From: an uncultured Methylococcaceae bacterium
Lineage (GTDB): Bacteria > Pseudomonadota > Gammaproteobacteria > Methylococcales > Methylococcaceae
DNA: 8,042 bases
NCBI GenBank assembly: GCA_903910005.1
Contig: CAIVXW010000226.1
Span: 1 to 8,042 of the forward strand
Direction of reading: 5' to 3'
Made by a program: the position numbers and the translations under genes. The notes below the pieces were generated by a model that did not search any database, was not told where the DNA came from, and saw only the letters and a list, made by a program, of their open reading frames with translations. The stretch's first letter is position 1. Each line of letters begins with the position of its first letter. Below are positions 1 through 6,775 of the stretch, in pieces.

Positions 1-241
1 GGTTTGACGAGGTTTTTTGCGAGAGAGCCAAGGGTAACTCCGGTTCTTGGTGTGTGCCCATGACCTTGGCCAGCGCGTCGCCGGATTCGTGCGCCAGTGG
101 GCTGAAGTCAGGCATGACGGCTTGAAAACCGGTTTCCGTAGCCTGGAGAACCCGGATGTTCTCGCGACGAACCGTGCTGAGTACCTGCGGGCTGTGGGTG
201 GTGACGATGAACTGGAGCCTCGGGAAGGCATTACCCGACAT
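1..241 (-). pseudogene. C-terminal fragment of an AAA/ABC-type ATPase (Septu/retron-associated style), 5' truncated, off left edge
   Basis: Reading leftward on the minus strand from the ATG at 241-239, an open frame runs to the window edge without a stop. It begins MSGNAFPRLQFIVTTHSPQV and continues into a segment reading IRVLQATETGFQAVMPDFS. The hydrophobic strand plus THSPQVLS is the switch/H-loop of AAA ATPases of the AAA_21/SMC-like group, and this version (FPxLQFIVTTHSPQVLSTV) is typical of ATPases paired with HNH nucleases in Septu (PtuA) and retron modules. Everything that should precede it is absent: no Walker A, no ABC signature, and no Walker B (LLDExxLHLHP-type) segment. Residues before GNAFP do not resemble the family. 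The gene therefore lost its 5' part before or apart from the IS insertion, because ignoring the IS leaves only about 60 bases between this fragment and the brxL stop. It is probably nonfunctional. The family assignment is good; the exact subfamily is inference. Confidence 0.7.
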
Positions 242-260
242 TCCGCCCCCCAGTCGTCTA

Positions 261-280
261 CTCCCATGTTACTCCAATAA
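261..280 (+). repeat. Left terminal inverted repeat of the IS630-type element
   Basis: The sequence CTCCCATGTTACTCCAATAA is the inverted partner of 1484-1503. The outer seven bases are identical between ends; identity resumes from CC at the 14th base to the 19th. TA at 259-260 immediately precedes it as the target-site copy. The transposase stop codon (269-271 on the minus strand) is within this repeat. Confidence 0.82.
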
Positions 281-1426
281 TGGCCACTTTCTTTTGGATT
301 TCCTGTCAGGAGTCCCGTAGATGTGACGAACGATGTTCGACATCTGAACGGGGGTATAGGGCGACCCTCTGGCCAGGTGATCTTTTATTCGCTCTGCTTT
401 TTGTTCCAGGGAGACGTTGCAGGGAACGTGATAGAGCGAATTTTTTCGCACCGCGTGTATGATGTACTCCGCCGGGTTGAAGTCTGGTGAGTAGGGTGGG
501 GTCAGCAAAAAGCTGAGCGTGACAGGATTGAGGTACTCAAAGCCAGGATGCGTCCCTATCTCGTTCAGCACGGCCTGAACGCCTTCGCGCATTTTTTCTC
601 TATGGATGGTGGCGTTGTCCAGAATGATCCTGAACCAGTGGCATCCCTGCTGTGCGAAAGCCAGGATAAGCAGCGTGATCGCGACAATGGCGTCTGCAGT
701 TTTGCTTTTTTGCCTGAACTCCACCCGGGTTTCCCCCGATTTTACGTCAACCGCCAGGAAGCCGTTGGTTCGACGTCGACACTTTTCATTGCTGGCCACC
801 TTCGGTTTGCTGTTTTTCTCGGCCCAAACATAGTGCGTCGTGGTACCGGAGGTGAGCGAGAACTCGTCCAGAGCCAGCACTTTTCCATCTTCCGGGCATT
901 CCTCCAGGCTTTTTCTCAGTCCGCTGATGAATTCCTGCTGCCGAGCCAGGGGCGGTGGCGGCCCGTAATCCCGGTGGCTTCGCTGGAGTGACAGTCCCCC
1001 TTTGTCCAGAATTCTGTAGATACGGCTTGTTCCCAGATGCACACCCCACTTGGTCTCCAGCAACTGCTGAAGGATCTTACCTGTCCACTGATAGCTGTCG
1101 ATGCCGTAATCAGCCGGTACTTTATGCTTCACTATGAAGCACAGCACCTTCAACTGCATGGGAGACAACTTCTGCGGTACCCGTCGATGCTCGGGAGCCA
1201 CCAAGGCCTCCAGTCCTCCATGCAGGTAGGTATCGAGCCACTTTGACAGTGTTGTCCGACTGATGCCCATCTGTGTGCTTACCTGCGACAGGTTTTGCCC
1301 TTCTCCAATCACCATCAGCGCGTGCAGTCGTCTCCTCTGGCGTTCGCACTTGTTTTTGTAGTACAGCGTTTGCCACTTCTCCTTGTCGACAGGAAAACAT
1401 TGCCTGACGCGTGTTGCTTTGTTCAT
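269..1426 (-). CDS. IS630-family transposase (DDE)
   Basis: This 385-residue protein catalyses cut-and-paste transposition of the surrounding element. An N-terminal helix-turn-helix lies around residues 43-66 (NLSQVSTQMGISRTTLSKWL), followed by a second DNA-binding region near residues 85-145. The RNase H-like DDE catalytic domain spans about 180-325, with D187 in LALDEFS, D270 in RIILDNATIH and E320 in LLTPPYSPDFNPAE. The last is the hallmark block of IS630/Tc1-mariner transposases. Length is at the upper side of the usual 330-390 residues, and no frameshift or internal stop is seen. The start is supported by a GGAGGG Shine-Dalgarno (1431-1436 on the minus strand) a few bases before the ATG. 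Nothing in it relates to the defence genes beyond location. Confidence 0.93.
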   Translation of the reverse strand: MNKATRVRQCFPVDKEKWQTLYYKNKCERQRRRLHALMVIGEGQNLSQVSTQMGISRTTLSKWLDTYLHGGLEALVAPEHRRVPQKLSPMQLKVLCFIVKHKVPADYGIDSYQWTGKILQQLLETKWGVHLGTSRIYRILDKGGLSLQRSHRDYGPPPPLARQQEFISGLRKSLEECPEDGKVLALDEFSLTSGTTTHYVWAEKNSKPKVASNEKCRRRTNGFLAVDVKSGETRVEFRQKSKTADAIVAITLLILAFAQQGCHWFRIILDNATIHREKMREGVQAVLNEIGTHPGFEYLNPVTLSFLLTPPYSPDFNPAEYIIHAVRKNSLYHVPCNVSLEQKAERIKDHLARGSPYTPVQMSNIVRHIYGTPDRKSKRKWPLLE

Positions 1427-1474
1427 GACACCCTCCAGCCTCTCACTGTGAGGCAGGTTGTTTCGATGCGGGTC

Positions 1475-1486
1475 TAGTGTACACTA
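1475..1486. repeat. 12-bp perfect palindrome near the right end of the IS
   Basis: TAGTGTACACTA is its own reverse complement and overlaps the inner bases of the right terminal repeat, about 50 bp upstream of the transposase start. The left end has no matching copy. It could be a subterminal transposase site or a self-regulatory operator for the transposase promoter; neither role can be shown from sequence alone. Confidence 0.4.
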
Positions 1487-1503
1487 TTGGGGGCAGATGG
1501 GAG
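1484..1503 (-). repeat. Right terminal inverted repeat of the IS630-type element
   Basis: Read on the minus strand this is CTCCCATCTGCCCCCAATAG, matching the left end at 15 of 20 bases. TA at 1504-1505 follows as the second copy of the target dinucleotide. It forms the upstream boundary of the transposase leader. Confidence 0.82.
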
Positions 1504-1548
1504 TATGGCCGAGATGGACACAGAGATGACCTGCAAGGCGATGGAATG
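1504..1548. other. Short 3' flank of brxL up to the IS; no terminator seen
   Basis: Only 45 bp separate the brxL stop from the IS. I see no GC-rich hairpin followed by a T run in the minus-strand direction, so BREX transcription could continue into the IS, whose transposase is co-oriented. Removing the IS and one TA joins this flank directly to the truncated ATPase fragment at the left edge. Confidence 0.5.
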
Positions 1549-3627
1549 TCACCCACCCGTCGCCCGAAAAATATCCACTTTGGTTTCCAGACATTTACGC
1601 AAGCTGAGGTCATTCGCCCCCAGCTCAAACCAGCCCCCCGGTTTTTGGTAAAAATCCAGGCCCCGCCCGATTTTGATGACCCAACCGTTGTCCAGACGGA
1701 TTTCGCGGTCGTGCAGGTTGGGGTTGAGTTTGACTTCAAGCTCCATATCCATTTCGAGCAGGCTCTGTTTCAACTCCTCCAGCTTCCCTGCAATATCAGC
1801 CAACTGTGTGTCGTCATCGTATCCAGTGATCAATTTGATTTTCTTCACTGTTCCGGCCTTCATGACGCACTCGCAAAATCGAACGAAATTCTGGATCTGA
1901 TGCTGAAGCCTTATATAGGGGTCTTCAATGAGGACGGTCCTGGCTCCTCGCAGGTAGGGGCCAATGATGGATTCGTAGCTGTGGCCAACGTCCCCATACA
2001 TAATCGTGAAATGACGTTCGACCAACTCATCTGGAAGGACGACAGGAACAGTAGGTTCAACTTTGCTGACAGATGGAGGTACTGTTGGCTCTTGTCCAGC
2101 CTCGGTCGCAAGGCCACGTTCTGGCGCAAGTTTGTCATTGAGCTGTCGTCGCAACGGTTGCTGGGTCGCTGCAGCACCCTTTGACTCAGGGCAATGGACG
2201 ACAACCTCTTGTCCCTGAGCATTGAGGAATGAGAGATTGATACGGGCAAACTCATCATCGGGTTTGCGTTTATTCATCTGTTCTTTCACCCGTCGACGAC
2301 ACTCAACGGCATATTCAACGTATTCGTCAAACTCCTCATCCGCAGGATATCCACCAGGGTGAAGGATTTTCAGGAAGGCACAGACTGTTTTTTTGATACC
2401 TTTTTCATCACGCCCTTCAACACTTTTGCCAAGTCGAATACGTTTGGTGACTTCTTCATACCGGTTGGTATGCTTGAACTGGTAATGAAAAGCTTCCGCC
2501 AGGTAATCGGTAATCAACCCGTAACTACCAGTAAGAAATTCGCTCCCGTTCTTGGGCATTTCCCAGCCAGGAATATAGGCAGCGAAGCGATCCATGAATG
2601 CCAGATCAAACTCAGCAGGCAACGGCTGAAAAAGATCATGCCCCACCGAGTTAACCACCTGGCGGATGGAAAGATCGAAGTTACCGACAAAGCTCAGACT
2701 CGCATCAGCGATCACTTCAGCACCGCGTGAAAAGCGTCCATTCGCCATGAAATCCTTCATGATTTGAATGGTGTCCGGGTCTTTGACTTTAATACCGCCT
2801 ACCTCGTCAAAAGCCACGGTATCCCAAAACCCAACCAGACCAACTTTGCGGCGTGCGTTGTTGTAGAACAGAGCCGACTTGGTGGCCTGCCCCCCTGAAA
2901 TCAGTGTGGCGTAGGGCGAAAACTCACTGAAAAAATAGGATTTCCCGGTGCCGCGTGGCCCCAGTTCAATGTAGTTGTAATTAGGCTCCACGAGGGCGGC
3001 AAGGCGGGCAATGAAGTGCATGCATACACGCTTTGACAGCTTTGTCGACTCCAGGCCAACGGTACGCAGAATGACGGCAATCCACTCGTCACGGGTGAAC
3101 CGGGTTCGACCTTCACAGTAGCACTCAAAATCAAAGCGACTGATCTGGATGGGGCGCAGGTCTTCAATATAAAACGCATAGTCGTCTTCTTCGATAGCAT
3201 TATGTGCCAACGTCACCTCAGCCCAAATACCACCTTCCAGCAGGCGGTTATTGTTTCGATAGAACTTCTCGCCGATAGCGATGCGCTGTGAATTGAAGTT
3301 CTCTAATGAGGCCCAATGGCGCTTCTCTTTCTCGACATACCGAACATGAACCTTGTCGATAAAGCGGTGCTTGCCTTTGAGTGCTACCTTTGACTGTGCG
3401 GCATTGGCCTCATCCGGTTTGACATAGTTGTCTTGCAAACTAGCCAGCACCGCTTCCATACCGGAATCAATTTCCGCCTGATCATCACTCGCACAAAATC
3501 GCGCCAGCAAAAACTCCAGCACAAAGGTAGGTACATTGGTTCCTTTCTTGATTCGATGCAGTAAGTCCTTGCGCAATACCTTGCCGTCAAAGGTAGCCGT
3601 CAGTTTTTGGTCGAGTTCATTGGTCAT
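1549..3627 (-). CDS. brxL: BrxL, BREX AAA+ ATPase, with a C-terminal PLD-like MIT_C-type domain
   Basis: BrxL is the last core gene of BREX anti-phage systems. Family members are DNA-associated AAA+ rings required for exclusion in type 1 BREX. This copy has 692 residues. An N-terminal BrxL domain spans about 1-200 (GKVLRKDL and NVPTFVLEFLLARFC are family blocks). The AAA+ core has Walker A GPRGTGKS at 223-230, Walker B VAFDEV at 271-276, a sensor-1-like FVGNFD near 313-318, and a candidate arginine finger in AFMDRFAAYIPGWE (R347). A low-complexity linker at about 484-540 contains EPTVP twice. Residues about 546-688 then resemble MIT_C, the phospholipase-D-like fold: SYESIIGPYL, VLIEDPYIRLQHQIQNF, LHDREI, GWVIKIGRGLDFYQKP and FELGANDLSLRKC. 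No Lon Ser/Lys protease block is recognisable. The start follows the pglZ stop by 2 nt and lacks a clear Shine-Dalgarno, so it probably depends on translational coupling. Identity is firm; the C-terminal domain call is by remembered family pattern. Confidence 0.93.
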   Translation of the reverse strand: MTNELDQKLTATFDGKVLRKDLLHRIKKGTNVPTFVLEFLLARFCASDDQAEIDSGMEAVLASLQDNYVKPDEANAAQSKVALKGKHRFIDKVHVRYVEKEKRHWASLENFNSQRIAIGEKFYRNNNRLLEGGIWAEVTLAHNAIEEDDYAFYIEDLRPIQISRFDFECYCEGRTRFTRDEWIAVILRTVGLESTKLSKRVCMHFIARLAALVEPNYNYIELGPRGTGKSYFFSEFSPYATLISGGQATKSALFYNNARRKVGLVGFWDTVAFDEVGGIKVKDPDTIQIMKDFMANGRFSRGAEVIADASLSFVGNFDLSIRQVVNSVGHDLFQPLPAEFDLAFMDRFAAYIPGWEMPKNGSEFLTGSYGLITDYLAEAFHYQFKHTNRYEEVTKRIRLGKSVEGRDEKGIKKTVCAFLKILHPGGYPADEEFDEYVEYAVECRRRVKEQMNKRKPDDEFARINLSFLNAQGQEVVVHCPESKGAAATQQPLRRQLNDKLAPERGLATEAGQEPTVPPSVSKVEPTVPVVLPDELVERHFTIMYGDVGHSYESIIGPYLRGARTVLIEDPYIRLQHQIQNFVRFCECVMKAGTVKKIKLITGYDDDTQLADIAGKLEELKQSLLEMDMELEVKLNPNLHDREIRLDNGWVIKIGRGLDFYQKPGGWFELGANDLSLRKCLETKVDIFRATGG

Positions 3628-3629
3628 TC

Positions 3630-6152
3630 TTATACCGCATAGTGGGTTTCAAGGTCAATTTGACAGTACACGGTATACGTCGTGGGATGCAACGCTTTTA
3701 TTTTGAATTTCCCCTCAAAATCCATTTGCATTTTGATAGTCACCTGAGCTTTATCGCCAGGTTTCAATGTCAATGTTCCGGTAGCAGGATTAACGACCCT
3801 GCCGGCCTTGGCTTCTCCTACGACTTCACCCTTGGCATTGTGAGCTTCCAACAGAATCTCGAAGTCGTTTTCCAGCGAAAATAGATCAGAGGATTCGATG
3901 GCAAGATCAATCACTGGCATTCGTGTGGTAATGGCCTTGGTGCCGTTCTTGTAGTTCATCGTCACAGTGGCTCTATGCAGGCTCGGTTGGCTGGAAGCTT
4001 TCAATTGCATCGAGATCACCGGCACTACGCATTCCTGCAAGGAAATACCGCCGTGGTAATAGAGCAACCCGCTGCGATAGGCAGCCAGCGAATGCGGCGC
4101 AGCGAACCGGGTGAAATCGCCACGTATGCCCATCTTTTCCGCAGAGACCACCCAGTGATTGCCATCACCGATGCCGTCACCCAGGGCACACCGCTCATGG
4201 ATGCCAATCCAGTTGCCAGCAGGCTTGCTGCACACATCCCCCGCGCCCGCGTGAGTGTTCATGAAAAAGCCATGATCGGTCGCGATCACCACCTCATGAA
4301 AGCCACGCTCTTTCAATTTGTGAATGGCCACACGAATCCGTTTTAGCGCATGGGTAATCTCTGCGGGTGCGGTGTCGGGGTGGTTTTCAAAGTGGCTGTC
4401 TATCTCCACCGCACGCAACACCAACAAATCGGTTTCAGGCGAAAAATCGAAACGCCCGCGCACAAAGTCTTCCAGACGTCCCTCTTCAAAGCGTTGGCCG
4501 TACTTCTTCCGCAACACATCCATGCGCTGTGCAACGGTATCCACTACCTGCTCGCCCAGCATGGGCACCAGGCTCTGTGAGTCATTCCTGATGCGCAGGA
4601 GCTGGCCTGCTCCAGGCAACAAACTGGCCATACCCACAGGCGTGATGCTGGGTAGCTGCGCCATTGCCGCTTGCACTGCAACCTGGCCATCGTCTGCCAA
4701 CTGCCGTTCCAGTGCCACCCCCAATTCGTAGCGAAGCGCATCGACCATGAAGTACGCCACCCTATGGCCGTTCTTCTGTAGTTTGGGCGCGACAATGCGA
4801 TCAAATACATCTGCATTCGATAGCTGCCCGGCCAAAGGCCATCCGCTTTGCTCCACGAGGCGAGTAAAGATCAGTTGCACCTTCTCGACCAGCTTGCCGT
4901 ACTGCTTCCGCACCTGCTGCTTGACCGGCGTCATGACACCGTGTGCGTCTTGCCAGTCGTAGTCGCTGACGGCCTGCTCAAATTCTCGATGCAAGCGATC
5001 CGCTTCACGCAAGGTGCTGATATAGAAGGCCAACAGTACATCCAGATTACGTGCGTTATCTGCAAGCTGCCGTGCCATGTCGCCGCAGGTTTGCAGCAGT
5101 TCAGTGGCGGCTCGAATCAAGTCCCATTGGGCACGGCTCTCGCCTTTACCCGTCCACACCGATTGCTGATGACGCTCTGAAATGGTTCGCACCTGGTCGA
5201 TGTCATCACGCAGGATGCCCTCAATGGCCCGGGTCAAAAACGTGCGTTCCTCAAACGGGAAGGTGTCGCGGTCACCCAAATCAGACCAACCACCAAATTG
5301 GCTGACCAGATTGAGGTCTTGCTCGATTTGTTCTGCATGGTCGATATAAGTGTTCCGGGTACGACGATCATTCCGCAGGCGATCGCATAAATCCTCGATC
5401 AAGGGCCTGGCCTGCGTTTCGGCTCGCGGTACATCGCTCAAACCGGTCGGCAAGCTGCCTGGCAGATCGAACACAAACTCGCTAAACAAGACAAAACGCC
5501 ACAACTCGTTGGCAACCGAATCCCAGGTTTTGCCTCGGGTCTTCAGAGTCAGGCCCATGCTGTTGCGGAGCAAATCACGCGCCTCGCTCACGCAGCTATC
5601 GCTGCCTTTCAAGGCGGCCTTCTGTGCATCGCTTGGCACCAGCAGCGCGAACAGAATATCCCGGGCGGACTCGACCGCCAGGAGTGCCCGCAGATTGGGC
5701 CAGCCCAGGCCGCCACCAATCGCATCCAGCACCGCAAAACCGGGCGACGCATCCTGCGCAAAAATGGCCCGTATCGCCGTGGCGTGATCCGGCTTCGCTT
5801 TCAGGCACAGACTCTCGAAGCTGTCACCATCCCCTTCGGGGAACATCGCTCCTGCTGCGGCGATAGGCGCGAATGGATCAGCCTGCCGTTCTTCATCGCT
5901 CTCCGGTGCTTTTGCAGGCACATAGACCAATATCCCGGTGAGCTGCCGATTGATCACATCACGCAGGCTCTGCATCGCGGCAATCCGGCTCTCAATACTG
6001 CTCCTTGAAGCATCCACGACCCGCAGCGTTTCGTCGGCCATACCGGTGCAGACAGCCTGGTAATGCCCCGCAGGGTCATACACCACGAGACAACCTGTCT
6101 TTTGCAGACGGGGACGAAAAATTTTGTTCTGAATGAAATCGGCAATGCTCAT
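3630..6152 (-). CDS. pglZ: PglZ, BREX alkaline-phosphatase-superfamily protein (type A)
   Basis: PglZ is the defining core protein of BREX; type 1 systems use it with PglX, BrxB and BrxC for host DNA methylation and phage exclusion. This copy has 840 residues from the chosen start, close to the type A norm. An N-terminal region of about 450 residues, rich in helices, precedes the alkaline-phosphatase-like core. Visible metal/active-site blocks are YFMVDALRYELG (Asp near 471), LPSITPVGMASLLPG (candidate nucleophile Thr near 504), VVIATDHGFF (Asp-His near 626-627) and LLYYHGGISLQECVVPV (His near 700). The last ~110 residues look like a beta-sandwich tail, as in type A proteins. I chose ATG at 6152, giving MSIADFIQNK, 2 nt after the upstream stop. 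A GTG at 6164 would add four residues and overlap the upstream gene by 10 nt. The Shine-Dalgarno is weak (GGGTG), which suggests coupling. brxL follows by 2 nt. Confidence 0.94.
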   Translation of the reverse strand: MSIADFIQNKIFRPRLQKTGCLVVYDPAGHYQAVCTGMADETLRVVDASRSSIESRIAAMQSLRDVINRQLTGILVYVPAKAPESDEERQADPFAPIAAAGAMFPEGDGDSFESLCLKAKPDHATAIRAIFAQDASPGFAVLDAIGGGLGWPNLRALLAVESARDILFALLVPSDAQKAALKGSDSCVSEARDLLRNSMGLTLKTRGKTWDSVANELWRFVLFSEFVFDLPGSLPTGLSDVPRAETQARPLIEDLCDRLRNDRRTRNTYIDHAEQIEQDLNLVSQFGGWSDLGDRDTFPFEERTFLTRAIEGILRDDIDQVRTISERHQQSVWTGKGESRAQWDLIRAATELLQTCGDMARQLADNARNLDVLLAFYISTLREADRLHREFEQAVSDYDWQDAHGVMTPVKQQVRKQYGKLVEKVQLIFTRLVEQSGWPLAGQLSNADVFDRIVAPKLQKNGHRVAYFMVDALRYELGVALERQLADDGQVAVQAAMAQLPSITPVGMASLLPGAGQLLRIRNDSQSLVPMLGEQVVDTVAQRMDVLRKKYGQRFEEGRLEDFVRGRFDFSPETDLLVLRAVEIDSHFENHPDTAPAEITHALKRIRVAIHKLKERGFHEVVIATDHGFFMNTHAGAGDVCSKPAGNWIGIHERCALGDGIGDGNHWVVSAEKMGIRGDFTRFAAPHSLAAYRSGLLYYHGGISLQECVVPVISMQLKASSQPSLHRATVTMNYKNGTKAITTRMPVIDLAIESSDLFSLENDFEILLEAHNAKGEVVGEAKAGRVVNPATGTLTLKPGDKAQVTIKMQMDFEGKFKIKALHPTTYTVYCQIDLETHYAV

Positions 6153-6154
6153 GA

Positions 6155-6775
6155 TCACACCCACGCCACGGCGGAAGAAACTGCAGAATGGAATGCCTGA
6201 AAGCTTTTGGAGCGGTTAACAGTAACATCCATGTGCGGTGCTATCGCTCGTGTGCATTCAAACTTACGCAACCCCGTCTTGAAATATCCACATTTCTTCA
6301 GTTCGCGCTCGAACGCTTCCCAAGTGCCACCGAGAATGGCATCAGGATCACGAAAAGATGCTTTTTTGGGAAGCGTGGCGGACACTCGTGGATAAGCCAA
6401 CTGCACTGCATTCCAGTCGCCAAAGTACCAAGCCTCCAATTCCTCAATGGCGATGCGATTGGCCACCCTGAAGCTGTTTCCGGCACCCGCCTGAGTTTTT
6501 GTGACCAATCCCGCTTGTTGGGCCATGCTTTCAAGACGCTGCTTCAGATCCTTGCACTCATCGTCATCGCGATCGAGCAACACGACAATGGCCCAGCTGG
6601 CAGGTAGCCAGCTTTGATAGCCGTTTAACCTGTCGGGTAACTGCTTCAGCAAGTCGTCCTTGCACTGAAAACGGATGATTTGGAATTCAACTTCACCCAA
6701 CATCCTGGGCAGGAGTATTTCCAATGCTGCTTCCATCGATGGCTCTTCCACCATAACGATCAGTTTTTCCAGCAT
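6155..6775 (-). CDS. DUF4276 protein with TOPRIM-like acidic motifs, partner of the upstream ATPase
   Basis: This 206-residue protein matches the DUF4276 pattern throughout: VMVEEPSMEAAL at 8-19, FQCKDDLLKQLPDRL at 36-50, VVLLDRDDDECKDLK at 64-78, NRIAIEELEAWYFGDW at 106-121, RDPDAILGGTWEAFE at 142-156 and MDVTVNRSKSFQAF at 182-195. The E10/E11 turn after a first strand and the D68-x-D70 cluster after a second mimic the Glu and DxD of TOPRIM nucleases and topoisomerases, so a metal-dependent nuclease fold is likely. That is inference from motifs, not a demonstrated activity. DUF4276 genes commonly follow an AAA ATPase gene, as here, where the stop and start overlap as TGATG. An AAGGGG Shine-Dalgarno lies 6 nt before the ATG, inside the end of the ATPase gene. 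Its likely role is the effector of an accessory defence pair riding in the BREX operon. The partner in the analogous PARIS system (AriB, DUF4435) is a different family. Confidence 0.87.
   Translation of the reverse strand: MLEKLIVMVEEPSMEAALEILLPRMLGEVEFQIIRFQCKDDLLKQLPDRLNGYQSWLPASWAIVVLLDRDDDECKDLKQRLESMAQQAGLVTKTQAGAGNSFRVANRIAIEELEAWYFGDWNAVQLAYPRVSATLPKKASFRDPDAILGGTWEAFERELKKCGYFKTGLRKFECTRAIAPHMDVTVNRSKSFQAFHSAVSSAVAWV

Larger units (their letters stand above)
261..1503 (-). mobile_element. IS630-family insertion sequence, complete, 1243 bp
   Basis: A single transposase gene is bounded by imperfect terminal inverted repeats: the left end reads CTCCCATGTTACTCCAATAA, and the right end read inward is CTCCCATCTGCCCCCAATAG (15 of 20 positions identical). 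Each end abuts a TA (259-260 and 1504-1505), which matches the TA target duplication characteristic of IS630/Tc1-mariner transposition. The transposase stop codon lies inside the left repeat, a compact arrangement common in small IS. The element sits 45 bp downstream of brxL, between it and a truncated ATPase gene, in the same orientation as the BREX genes. Open frame, catalytic residues and ends all look intact, so it may still be mobile. Ends were called by eye from the repeats and the TA pair. Confidence 0.88.

Noticed and set aside
206..271. Possible read-through fusion of the transposase into the ATPase fragment, which is in the same frame after the TAA stop
   Set aside because: It is in frame across the IS end, but one in three insertions would be by chance, and there is no sign of a recoding signal.
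47..280. A 77-codon plus-strand open frame at the left edge
   Set aside because: The minus strand over the same bases encodes a recognisable ATPase H-loop segment. The plus frame also runs across the IS boundary, so it was not a native gene.
548..991. A 147-codon plus-strand open frame inside the IS
   Set aside because: It is antisense to the transposase catalytic domain, whose DDE motifs are intact on the minus strand. No family features are visible in the plus-strand translation.
1477..2184. A 235-codon open frame on the plus strand
   Set aside because: It lies antisense to the IS end and the C-terminal third of brxL, has no recognisable domain, and begins inside the IS right end. The minus-strand brxL frame is a clear family match, so this is a shadow.
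4025..4816. Several small open frames within pglZ on both strands
   Set aside because: All overlap the continuous PglZ frame with intact phosphatase-fold motifs and show no independent homology or ribosome-binding site.
6153..6164. Upstream GTG start for pglZ at 6164 (and GTG at 6158)
   Set aside because: These give only four or two extra residues, overlap the upstream gene, and are less likely than the ATG at 6152, which begins the family-like SIADFIQ segment. They remain possible.
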